Part shown: piece after piece, positions 50,396 through 57,594 of the stretch | Position numbering within the stretch: the first letter of the stretch is position 1 | Layout: every line of letters begins with the position of its first letter | From: Armatimonadota bacterium | Lineage (GTDB): Bacteria; Armatimonadota; UBA10988 | Length of the DNA: 57,594 bases | Assembly: GCA_016235455.1 (NCBI GenBank) | Contig: JACRKZ010000047.1 | Coordinates: 1 to 57,594, forward strand | Direction: 5' to 3' | The notes under the pieces: model-generated | What the model saw: only the letters and a program-made list of their open reading frames with translations | Databases searched by the model: none | Told to the model about the DNA's origin: nothing | Position numbers and translations under genes: made by a program

Positions 50396-51252
50396 TGCAG
50401 GATCTGACCGTCTTCAAGGCCGCCCTACTCGGCCTCATCCAGGGCCTGGGCGAGTTTCTGCCCATCAGCAGCTCGGGCCACCTCAAGCTGGCCGAGCACT
50501 TCCTGGGGCTGCCCAACACCGATGAGATGTTCGCCTTCGACGTACTGCTCCACGCGGCGACGCTGCTGGCGCTGGTGGTCTACTTCTGGGCCGACCTGAA
50601 GGCCATGGCCGGTGCCTGGTGCCGCAGCGTGGGCCAGTTGGTCCGCCGCGACGGTACCGTCAGCGAGCCGCAGGCCCGCTGGTCGTGGCTGGTATTGCTG
50701 GCCATGGCCCCGACGGGCCTGCTGGCGCTGGGCCTGCACAAGACCATCGAGCCCTACTTCGCGGACGTCAAGCTGGTCTGCGCCATGTTGCTGCTGGCCG
50801 GGACGTTCAACTGGTACTCCGACCGCTGCCTACGCCGTGAAAGGGCGGGCCGACGCATCGAGGAGATGGGCTGGAAGGACGCGCTGGCCTGCGGCACCGT
50901 GCAGGGCCTGGCCGCCGTGTTCCACGGCATGTCGCGCAGCGGCTCCACCATGGCGGTCGGCCTGTGGCGCGGCCTCGGCGGCGAGTCTGCACCGCGCTTC
51001 TCGTTCCTCATGTCCGTGCCAGCCGTGGCCTGCGCCCTGCTGGTGCAGCTCAAGGACCTGATCAAGCCGCAAGGCGAGGGGCCTGGAACCGCGGCCATGC
51101 TGGTTGGCTTTGCCGTGGCCGCGGTCACTGGCTACTGGGCGGTCAATACCGTCTTCACCGTGGTGCGACGCGGCCGTTTCATGGGCTTCGCCTGGTACTG
51201 TTGGGGCATTGGCGGGCTGGCGCTGCTCGTGCTGCTGGTGCGAGGTCACTGA
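50395..51252 (+). CDS. uppP: Undecaprenyl-diphosphate phosphatase
   Basis: It dephosphorylates undecaprenyl diphosphate to recycle the lipid carrier of peptidoglycan and O-antigen synthesis. The 285-residue membrane protein has the two BacA/UppP signatures, GLIQGLGEFLPISSSGHL near the N terminus and FHGMSRSGSTMAVGLWRGL in the centre, with about eight helices. The ATG overlaps the wecB stop by 1 bp. UppP also gives bacitracin resistance when overexpressed in other bacteria. Confidence 0.96.
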   Translation: MQDLTVFKAALLGLIQGLGEFLPISSSGHLKLAEHFLGLPNTDEMFAFDVLLHAATLLALVVYFWADLKAMAGAWCRSVGQLVRRDGTVSEPQARWSWLVLLAMAPTGLLALGLHKTIEPYFADVKLVCAMLLLAGTFNWYSDRCLRRERAGRRIEEMGWKDALACGTVQGLAAVFHGMSRSGSTMAVGLWRGLGGESAPRFSFLMSVPAVACALLVQLKDLIKPQGEGPGTAAMLVGFAVAAVTGYWAVNTVFTVVRRGRFMGFAWYCWGIGGLALLVLLVRGH

Positions 51253-51253
51253 G

Positions 51254-52207
51254 GTGAGCCCCGTCTGGCCGGCGCCGCTGGCCCCAGGTGGCACCATCGC
51301 CGTGGTCTCGCCAGCCAGCACACCGCGCGACGACCGGCTCGAGCGGGGTCGTGCCGCGCTCACCGCGCTCGGTTACCAGGTGCGTGAATACCCGCATGCC
51401 CGCTGCCGCTGGCACTTCGTCGCCGGCACCGACGCAGAGCGCCTGGCTGACCTGCACGCGGCCTTCGCCGATCCCGAGATCGACGCGGTGTGGTGCTCGC
51501 GCGGCGGTTACGGCAGTATGCGACTGCTGGGCAGCCTCGACTGGGATCTGCTCGCCGCCAACCCCAAGCCGTTCGTCGGCTACAGCGACATCACGGCGCT
51601 GCAGCAGGCCATGGCGGCCCGCCTCGGCTGGGTCACCTTCTCCGGGCCCATGGTGGCCAGTGGCCACGGCTACGGCCGTGAGGGCGGCATCGAGCCCGGC
51701 ACCGAGAGCGACGTGTGGCGCTGGTTGCGGCCCACCGCGGCCGGTCAACCACTGGCCAACGCCGACGGTTCTTCCTTCACCGTGCTGCGCCCAGGCCGCG
51801 CCCAGGGTGTGTTGCTGGGCGGCAATCTATCGCTGTTCACCGCGCTCGTGGGCACGCCCTACCTGCCGGTACTCGACGGCGCCATCCTGGCCATCGAGGA
51901 CGTCGGCGAGAAGCCCTATGCGGTCGACCGCATGCTGCTGCAGCTGGAACTGGCGGGCGTGTTCGACCGCATCGGCGCGCTGCTCATCGGTGATTTCGCG
52001 CAGTACCTGACCGACGGCGCCACGGGGCCAGCTGTTGAAGAGCTGGTCATGGAGCGAGTCGGTGGTCGCGACCTGGCGGTAGTAAGCAACGTGGTGCACG
52101 GCCACTGCGACCGGCGGCTGACGCTGCCCATCGGCGCTCAGGCCGAGCTGACCGCGGATCGACACGAGTCGGCCATATCGGTTCAGTGCGACCGTTCAAC
52201 CGCATAG
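51254..52207 (+). CDS. LD-carboxypeptidase (S66 family)
   Basis: S66 enzymes remove the terminal D-alanine from muropeptides during peptidoglycan recycling; MccF-like members inactivate microcin C. The 317-residue protein has [12 protein letters not shown] at the start, [15 protein letters not shown], the nucleophile-elbow-like [29 protein letters not shown] with the conserved Glu, and VVHGHCDRR with the likely catalytic His. It has no signal peptide, so it is cytoplasmic. The start is GTG 51254, directly after the uppP stop. Confidence 0.9.
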   Translation: MSPVWPAPLAPGGTIAVVSPASTPRDDRLERGRAALTALGYQVREYPHARCRWHFVAGTDAERLADLHAAFADPEIDAVWCSRGGYGSMRLLGSLDWDLLAANPKPFVGYSDITALQQAMAARLGWVTFSGPMVASGHGYGREGGIEPGTESDVWRWLRPTAAGQPLANADGSSFTVLRPGRAQGVLLGGNLSLFTALVGTPYLPVLDGAILAIEDVGEKPYAVDRMLLQLELAGVFDRIGALLIGDFAQYLTDGATGPAVEELVMERVGGRDLAVVSNVVHGHCDRRLTLPIGAQAELTADRHESAISVQCDRSTA

Positions 52208-52292
52208 GTCGGCACAACGCAAGCATCGGCAGGTTCGCTCGAACCGGCGGCGAAGTACCCTAGTGAACCTGAATACCTGGAGGACTGTAAGC

Positions 52293-53459
52293 ATGTACAC
52301 CCCGCGGCCTGAGGATAAGTTCACTTTTGGCATGTGGACCTACTCCAACCCCGGACGCGACCCGTTTGGCGACACGACGCGCGCGGTGCCGAACCTAGAG
52401 TTCCACTGCCGAGCGGCTGGCAAGTTGGCCGAACTGGGCGCCTATGGCGTGAACCTCCACGACAACGACCTCGTGCCGATCACCGCCACGCCGGCGGAGC
52501 GCGACCAGATTGTGGCCACCTATCGCAAGGCCCTCAACGACGCCGGCCTCAAGGTGCCGATGGCCACCACGAACATGTTCAGCCACGCCGTCTTCAAGGA
52601 CGGCGCCTTCACCGCCGCTGACCCGACGGTGCGCGCCTACGCGCTGCGTAAGGCCATGGAAGGCATCGACCTGGGCATGGAGCTCGACGCGAAGATCTAC
52701 GTCTTCTGGGGCGGCCGCGAAGGCACCGAAGTCGACGCCGGCAAAGACCTCGTCGAGAGCGTGAAGCGCTACCGCGACGCGTTCAACTTCCTCATCGGCT
52801 ACGTCAAGGACCAGGGCTACAACATCAAGTTCGCCCTGGAGGCCAAGCCCAACGAGCCTCGCGGCCAGATCTTCCTGCCGACCACCGGCGCCATGCTCGG
52901 CTTCATCCAGACCCTGGACGACCCCGACTTCGTCGGCGTGAACCCCGAGTTCGCTCACGAGCAGATGGCCGGCCTGAGCTTCCCGCACGCCGTAGCCCAG
53001 GCGCTCGACGCTGGCAAGCTGTTCCACATCGACCTCAACGACCAGGCGCCCGGCCGCTATGACCAAGACCTGCGCTTCGCCTCGGTGAACTACAAGGACG
53101 CCTTCACCCTGGTCAAGCTCCTCGAGGACAACGGCTACAGCGGCTCGAAGCACTTCGACGCTCACGCCTATCGCACCGAGGACGAGGAGGGCGTGTGGCA
53201 GTTCTGCGCGGGCAACATGCGCAACTACCTGATCCTCAAGGAGAAGGTCGCGCAGTTCAACGCCGATGCCGAAATCCAGGCTCTCGTCGCCGAACTGCAG
53301 GCCGACGTCGACGGTGTCGCCGGGCTCATGACCTACACGCCCGACAACGCCAGCGCGCTGCGCGCCAGGTCCTTCGACATCGAAGCCCTGGGCGCCAAGG
53401 GCCGCAAGCTCGAGCTTCTTGACCAGTTGACCGGTGACCTTCTGCTCGGCGTGCGCTGA
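52293..53459 (+). CDS. xylA: Xylose isomerase, class I
   Basis: It interconverts D-xylose and D-xylulose. The 388-residue protein has the actinobacterial-type layout: KFTFGMWTY at the start, [11 protein letters not shown] with the catalytic His-Asp pair, [15 protein letters not shown] with the metal Glu, [20 protein letters not shown] with two metal Asp residues, and [10 protein letters not shown]. All ligand positions are kept. GGAGGA lies before ATG 52293. No xylulokinase or transporter is adjacent. A strong hairpin terminator follows 21 bp after the stop. Confidence 0.96.
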   Translation: MYTPRPEDKFTFGMWTYSNPGRDPFGDTTRAVPNLEFHCRAAGKLAELGAYGVNLHDNDLVPITATPAERDQIVATYRKALNDAGLKVPMATTNMFSHAVFKDGAFTAADPTVRAYALRKAMEGIDLGMELDAKIYVFWGGREGTEVDAGKDLVESVKRYRDAFNFLIGYVKDQGYNIKFALEAKPNEPRGQIFLPTTGAMLGFIQTLDDPDFVGVNPEFAHEQMAGLSFPHAVAQALDAGKLFHIDLNDQAPGRYDQDLRFASVNYKDAFTLVKLLEDNGYSGSKHFDAHAYRTEDEEGVWQFCAGNMRNYLILKEKVAQFNADAEIQALVAELQADVDGVAGLMTYTPDNASALRARSFDIEALGAKGRKLELLDQLTGDLLLGVR

Positions 53460-53480
53460 GCCTGAGGTTCGACCCTAACA

Positions 53481-53512
53481 CGAAGGCGCCCGCCTTGCGG
53501 CGGGCGCCTTCG
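53481..53512. terminator. Hairpin terminator between xylA and the convergent CBM9-like gene
   Basis: A perfect 14-bp stem, CGAAGGCGCCCGCC with its complement, and a TTGC loop is followed on the plus strand by CTGTCTTG. The symmetry would let it stop transcription from both directions. Confidence 0.85.
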
Positions 53513-53529
53513 CTGTCTTGGGCCGGCAG

Positions 53530-53606
53530 ACGGTGTCGGGACCCGTGTTCCATGATGCTGAAAACGGGTCCTGACACCGTTTCTACTGCTGACACCGTTT
53601 CTACTG
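53530..53606. repeat. REP-like inverted repeat with adjoining tandem 18-bp repeat
   Basis: Arms 53530-53546 and 53564-53580 (ACGGTGTCGGGACCCGT and ACGGGTCCTGACACCGT) pair with one mismatch around a 17-bp loop. The right arm is part of a perfect tandem direct repeat of CTGACACCGTTTCTACTG (53571-53588 and 53589-53606). The second copy contains the stop codon and last codons of the minus-strand gene that ends at 53601. It resembles REP/bacterial interspersed palindromes; no other copy was seen here. Confidence 0.75.
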
Positions 53607-56600
53607 CAGGGCCCACTCGCCCCACAGCGCCGGCGTCAGGTCGGCCTCGCCCGGGATATCGTTGACCAGGCCCGTGGCCTTGTTGGACCAGTACCAGCGC
53701 GCCGAGGTCGTCGTCCCGCCGGCATCGGCCTGGAGCACGCCCACATCGGCCGCGACCTTCAGGCCTGACCGTGGCGTCAGGCCCAGCACGGACCACGGCA
53801 CCGCTGCTTCGATCACGTAGCCGCCGCCCGCGGCAGCCGTGACCATGCGCACCTCGGCCGCCTGCGTAACTCGCTCGAAGCGGATGGTGCGCCAGGGCGA
53901 GCTGAAGTCATACGGCGCCTGGGGCTCACCCGCCACACGCTTGATGTTCAGCACGGCGTGTGCCTGGTCACCGGTGACCGTGAGCAGCAGCCGGCGATGG
54001 CCAGCGGCGGCGCGATCCGTGGGGCCGATCATCAGATCCACCGCATCGCCGGTCTTGAACAGCAGGCGCCAGTCCTGTCCGACGTTGCGCGGCCGTCCTT
54101 GGGGCGACCAGACACGCCAGGCGACGTACAGCGCGCTGTCGTCCCACCGCGCCGCCACACGGCCGTAGCGTCGCTGCTCGCTCTCCTCGATGGCCATCGC
54201 CGCGCCGCGAGGCGCGCTGTCGGCCAGCTCGGGCCAGTCCTCGGAGCGGCCGTCGATGGTCGGCGGGGCTGCAGCACGCGCCACGGCGTAGGCCTTGGCC
54301 TCCTGCGTCTTGGCGGCCTTGGCTTGAGCCTTGAGCTGCGCCTCAGCGTACTCGGCGGCCGTCATCTCGAACTCGCCCTGGAAGCGCCGGATGCTGTCCA
54401 GCCCAGTCACCTCCAGCACGCGCGCATCGGTGCCGCCGATGGTCAGCCAGACCCGGCCGTCCTTGGCCCGCGTGAAGTGCCCGCCGAAGGACTCGCCGCC
54501 GGCCGTCGTGCCGTCCATGGCCATGCCGCGGACAGCCTGTTGCGGCGTCTCGAACCCGCCGCGGACGTCTTTGAACATGGACTGGATCCACAGCCCATCG
54601 CGCGTGAACAGGTAGTTCTCACCCAGATTGCCGTTGAGGTCCACGACCTCGCCAATGCCCTGTCCGAACACGGCCGTGCCCAGAATGGACGACGGGCCGA
54701 TAAGGTAGCCGGGCGCCGAGGCGCGCGCCGTATGCGAGCCGTGCACCGACGTGTGATGGTTCGGGTAGCCGCCGAGCACGTGCCCAGCCTTGTCGATGGC
54801 CACCAGGGGATCCTGGTTGAGGTAGAACACGCCGTCCGCGCCACCGACGATCATGCCTTCGCCGTTGCCGGCGCCCAGCACGTCCCAGTCGGCCTTGCGC
54901 ACCACCGGCGCGGCCACGTCGTAGCGCGGTGCGCCGGCTTTGGTGAAGCCGTTCACGGGCAAGGTGTACAGTGCCGATCGCCCACTGGCGATGTAGGCGA
55001 CGGCACCGTTGTCGTCAGGTAGCTGCCCCCAGTAGAAGCTGCGCATGGGCGTCGGTTTGCCGTCGACCGCGGGCGAGCCGAACGTCAGCTCGGCCGGTTG
55101 CACCAGGCCGTCGCCGTTGGCATCGGCCCAGGCGTAAGCCTGGCCGCCGTGGCCGCTGAACATCGGGTCCTTGTACTTGGCCCACTGGTCCACGTAGTCG
55201 CGCTCGGCCACGATGCCCAGATGCGCCACGGAACGCCAGTTGCGGCCGTCGAACAGCGTCACCTGCACCTCATTCGCGCCACGCGCGGTGTCGGTGGTGT
55301 AGAGGTAGGTGCGCCCACTCATGATGACGACCTTGGCCCGGCTGTCCGACGCAGGTGGGAACAGATCGGCGGGATCGTCGCGGCGCGCCAACGAGTAGAC
55401 CGGACGGGCCGCGCCTTTGTCCAGGTCGATGCGGTACACGGTGTTGTCCGAGAAGGCCATGGTCGGGTCAAACGGGTTGATCGACCCGGCACCGGAATAG
55501 GTGGCCGTGCCCGCGAAGTCACGGATCAGCCGGCCATCGGGCGACCAGAGGCTGGTGCGCTTGGGGTTCGTGGAGCCCTCTGGCACCCACAGCCGGCCTT
55601 GACTGTCCAACGCCGGCTGGCCGGGCAGCCTCATACCGTCAGCCAGATAGGCACCGAAGGCTGGTCGACCGCCCAGGCGGCCGATCTCGCGCAGGCGCCG
55701 GCCTTGAGCGTCGAGCACCTTGACGTTCTGGTCACGGCCCTGAACGGTCACGTAAACGCGGCCGTCAGCTCCGGCCGTGATGGCCCTGGCATCGGGCCAG
55801 TCGTTCGCGCCAAACGGCGTGAGCCGACCCTCGCGCGCCACCAGCAGCTTGCCGCCAGACAGGACCAGCAGTCGCCCATCGGGCAGGTAGCAGGCCGAGC
55901 GCGGCTCGTTGACGGCGATCTCGGCTCGCGGCTCGCCGGTGACTCCGTCCAGCAGGCGCACCCGGTTCTCGGCGCGGAGGCAGACGGCGAGTTCGCCCTT
56001 GGGTCCGACGGCGAGGCCGACCAGGTTCTGCCCCACGCGCTCGGTGACCTGCAGGTCGAGCACCTGGCTCTCATGGCCGTCGGCATCACGCGCGGTGCGG
56101 GTCCACGGGCTGTAGCGGCCGGTGGCCATCTCGACCCGGTAGATGATGGCCTGCTTGCCCTCGTTGGCCACCCAGAGCGTGGCGCCGTCGGTGGCCAGGC
56201 TGATGTTGCCGCCGTCGAAGGCGACGCGGTTGGCCAGGCCCCACAGCCGCTGACCCGTCAGGTCGCAGCCGATGAGATGCTTCCCGCCCTCACCCATGGG
56301 ACAGGCCAGCGCGACGAACTTGCCCGCCGCTGCCGCGGCCGCCGGGGCGGTATGGTCGGCATAGAACGCGCCTCGGCCGTCGGGCGTGTCCCAGGTGGGG
56401 TTGCCGGGCGAGGCGAAGCTCATCTGGTAGCGCACGTGGATGCCGCCGTGGTAGAGCGCGCGGTAGCGATAGCGGCCGGGCGGCACGGGCTTGCCGGCAT
56501 CATCCAGGCCGTCCCAGCGCTCGACGTTGTGACCCTTGACGCGCCGGGCGGCGGCGGTCAGGTTGCGCACACGACGGCCGTCAGGCGCATCGATGGCCAA

Positions 56601-57455
56601 GGTGACGCGCGCATCCTTGGGTAGGTCATAGCCGATGGCGACCGGCCCGTCCATGGGCTCGGGGGCCAACGCCGCCTCCCAACTGGCCGGCGGCAGCTTC
56701 AGACCGCCGCGGGGCTCCAGGACGACATCACCCCAGGCATCGCGCGCGGTCCAGAAGAACTCGCGGCTGGCCGCGCCGGCCTGCAGGTTGTCTGCGTACC
56801 TGTGGACCGGCCAGTCGCTCTCGCCCCACAGCAGTTCGACGCCACAGCGCAGCACCTCGCCGACGGCGGGCGCCTTGGCCGAGGTGATCAACGGCCAGGG
56901 CAGGCGCATCTCCTGCACGTAACCGCGCCCGTCTGCATCCTTGACGAAGGCCATGGCCGCGCCGCGGTCCATCTCCCACCCGGCCGTGCGCAGCAGCACC
57001 ATCGCGTCGCCGCCGAACGGTTCGGTCAGGCTCTTGCCGTGCTCGATCTGCAGGGCGGGCTCCATCGTCGGCGCATAGCACCAGGCGGTGACGTGGCTGA
57101 TGACGTCGGTGCGCAGACGCAATTGCACACAGTCGCCGGCCCAGCCCTTGTGGGCCTCGAAGCGCGGGTCGTGGCGGTTGCCCAGCGGTTGCGGGTCCTT
57201 CCAGTGCAGCGCGACGTACAGCGCCTTGGCGTCGTACATCATGGCCACGGTGGCGGAGTAGACGTCGCGCAGGGCCTCCACGTCATAGCACATGAGCGTG
57301 GCACCGGACAGATCCCAGTCGTTCAGGCGACCGTCGATGGACACGGCACCGGGTGCTGGCACGGCGTGGAGGCCGCGAGTGTCGGTTTGGACAGCGCCGG
57401 CCCACGCGCAGAGGACCAGACAGGCGAGCAGGGGGATGGCGTGACGTCGCAGCAC
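53601..57455 (-). CDS. Large secreted CBM9-like/FlgD-like/beta-propeller protein
   Basis: The 1284-residue protein has a signal peptide (AIPLLACLVLCAWAGAVQ). A CBM9-like domain (about residues 35-240; VSIDGRLNDWDLSG) is followed by a FlgD-like Ig segment (VERWDGLDDAGKPVPPGRYR), and a long propeller with NHL-like strands (LDSQGRLWVPEG, ITAGADGRVYVTVQG). After an Ala/Lys-rich linker (about residue 1070) comes a second CBM9-like domain (PTIDGRSEDWPELADSAP). A calcium-like loop DANGDGLVQPAEL lies mid-protein. No hydrolase motif is seen. The start is GTG 57455, with AGGAG 8 nt upstream inside an inverted repeat. Confidence 0.85.
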   Translation of the reverse strand: MLRRHAIPLLACLVLCAWAGAVQTDTRGLHAVPAPGAVSIDGRLNDWDLSGATLMCYDVEALRDVYSATVAMMYDAKALYVALHWKDPQPLGNRHDPRFEAHKGWAGDCVQLRLRTDVISHVTAWCYAPTMEPALQIEHGKSLTEPFGGDAMVLLRTAGWEMDRGAAMAFVKDADGRGYVQEMRLPWPLITSAKAPAVGEVLRCGVELLWGESDWPVHRYADNLQAGAASREFFWTARDAWGDVVLEPRGGLKLPPASWEAALAPEPMDGPVAIGYDLPKDARVTLAIDAPDGRRVRNLTAAARRVKGHNVERWDGLDDAGKPVPPGRYRYRALYHGGIHVRYQMSFASPGNPTWDTPDGRGAFYADHTAPAAAAAAGKFVALACPMGEGGKHLIGCDLTGQRLWGLANRVAFDGGNISLATDGATLWVANEGKQAIIYRVEMATGRYSPWTRTARDADGHESQVLDLQVTERVGQNLVGLAVGPKGELAVCLRAENRVRLLDGVTGEPRAEIAVNEPRSACYLPDGRLLVLSGGKLLVAREGRLTPFGANDWPDARAITAGADGRVYVTVQGRDQNVKVLDAQGRRLREIGRLGGRPAFGAYLADGMRLPGQPALDSQGRLWVPEGSTNPKRTSLWSPDGRLIRDFAGTATYSGAGSINPFDPTMAFSDNTVYRIDLDKGAARPVYSLARRDDPADLFPPASDSRAKVVIMSGRTYLYTTDTARGANEVQVTLFDGRNWRSVAHLGIVAERDYVDQWAKYKDPMFSGHGGQAYAWADANGDGLVQPAELTFGSPAVDGKPTPMRSFYWGQLPDDNGAVAYIASGRSALYTLPVNGFTKAGAPRYDVAAPVVRKADWDVLGAGNGEGMIVGGADGVFYLNQDPLVAIDKAGHVLGGYPNHHTSVHGSHTARASAPGYLIGPSSILGTAVFGQGIGEVVDLNGNLGENYLFTRDGLWIQSMFKDVRGGFETPQQAVRGMAMDGTTAGGESFGGHFTRAKDGRVWLTIGGTDARVLEVTGLDSIRRFQGEFEMTAAEYAEAQLKAQAKAAKTQEAKAYAVARAAAPPTIDGRSEDWPELADSAPRGAAMAIEESEQRRYGRVAARWDDSALYVAWRVWSPQGRPRNVGQDWRLLFKTGDAVDLMIGPTDRAAAGHRRLLLTVTGDQAHAVLNIKRVAGEPQAPYDFSSPWRTIRFERVTQAAEVRMVTAAAGGGYVIEAAVPWSVLGLTPRSGLKVAADVGVLQADAGGTTTSARWYWSNKATGLVNDIPGEADLTPALWGEWALQ

Positions 57456-57458
57456 TGG

Positions 57459-57497
57459 ACGAACTCCTGGCCAAGCATCGCTGGACCAGGAGTTCGT
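57459..57497 (-). promoter_or_regulatory. 12-bp perfect inverted repeat covering the ribosome site of the CBM9-like gene
   Basis: ACGAACTCCTGG (57459-57470 on the plus strand) is repeated in inverse at 57486-57497 with a 15-bp spacer. On the minus strand the arm nearest the gene contains the AGGAG ribosome site of the GTG at 57455. It could be an RNA hairpin hiding that site, a DNA operator, or a terminator of the upstream gene. Confidence 0.6.
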
Positions 57498-57502
57498 GTC
57501 AA
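57474..57502 (-). promoter_or_regulatory. Possible promoter of the CBM9-like gene
   Basis: On the minus strand TTGACA (57502-57497) is separated by 17 bp from GATGCT (57479-57474). The -35 is exact but the -10 is weak (3 of 6). It lies within the inverted repeat, which would suit an operator. Confidence 0.35.
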
Positions 57503-57506
57503 CCAG

Positions 57507-57594
57507 CTAGTAGTCGAGTTGCGTGAGGCGCGGCAGGCGGCTCTGGCCATGGCCGTTCGTGCCGGCCACCAGGCCCAGCAGATGCTCGCAACCC
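57507..57594 (-). CDS. C-terminal end of an unidentified protein (5' partial)
   Basis: A reading frame enters from the window edge and ends at TAG (57509-57507). The last residues are GCEHLLGLVAGTNGHGQSRL followed by PRLTQLDY. Only about 29 residues are visible, so no family can be named. It is in the same direction as the CBM9-like protein, 51 bp upstream of it, with the inverted repeat in between. The tail is Gly/Asn-rich, which would be compatible with a secreted protein. The coding call rests on an open frame and plausible composition only. Confidence 0.4.
   Translation of the reverse strand, partial: GCEHLLGLVAGTNGHGQSRLPRLTQLDY

Noticed and set aside
52208..52292. Xylose-responsive operator upstream of xylA
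   Set aside because: No convincing palindrome or copy of the LacI-type site was found in this 85-bp gap.

Overview
The window is one contig segment of a high-GC bacterium with dense, short-spaced coding and GTG/TTG starts in several operons. No marker here fixes the phylum. The order efp-accB-accC-nusB-xseA-xseB-ispA-dxs-nadK-recN on the minus strand (14.5 to 2.5 kb) is the order known from Firmicutes and related Terrabacteria. A DUF512 radical-SAM protein and CGAAC-N4-GTTTG LexA boxes fit the same group, while cytochrome c maturation by CcmF and large CBM9-like secreted proteins exclude a classical Firmicute. My best guess is an Armatimonadota-like or similar deep Terrabacterial lineage, at low confidence.

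Layout. 1-420: 3' end of a CBM9-like protein. 413-14460 (-): a 14-gene housekeeping directon driven from a promoter upstream of efp and joined by 1- to 4-bp overlaps. 14656-16050: a secreted metallophosphoesterase. 16106-17866: an SOS-type unit with a promoter carrying two LexA-like boxes, an ImuB-like Y-family protein, a hairpin-rich inverted-repeat element and a small DUF6504-like protein. 17935-25704: a LacI regulator, its likely operator, and a seven-gene sugar operon: GDP-mannose 3,5-epimerase-like, GHMP kinase, tandem nucleotidylyltransferase, RbsD/FucU mutarotase, GH29-like enzyme, mannose-1-phosphate guanylyltransferase and GH29 fucosidase. 25691-27025 (-): a polytopic membrane protein. 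27143-29883: serine hydrolase, nagB-like and nagA-like genes. 29953-34393 (-): heptaheme cytochrome, CcmF-type heme lyase, thioesterase and sugar isomerase. 34621-35577: prs. 35591-37024 (-): a secreted protein of unknown function. 37112-37361 (-): tRNA-Glu, tRNA-Val and tRNA-Phe with promoter and terminator. 37423-39252 (-): a double CDF transporter. 39377-44310: a small membrane protein and a secreted M48-like protease with two partners. 44387-48775: an M24-fold protein without its metal ligands and two histidine kinases, the second lacking the phosphoacceptor His. 48789-52207: rpiB, wecB, uppP and an LD-carboxypeptidase. 52293-53459: xylA and its terminator. 53601-57455 (-): a 1284-residue secreted CBM9/propeller protein. 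57507-57594 (-): the tail of one more gene.

The most interesting part is the 19.0-25.7 kb operon. GDP-mannose could be made by the guanylyltransferase and converted by the 3,5-epimerase to GDP-L-galactose or GDP-L-gulose. The cytoplasmic GH29 enzymes, mutarotase, GHMP kinase and tandem nucleotidylyltransferase look like a release-and-salvage branch for a related L-sugar. This is inference from family assignments and co-transcription. No stretch longer than about 300 bases lacks a gene or RNA; the longest protein-free stretches are the tRNA cluster (37025-37422) and the repeat element (17361-17629).
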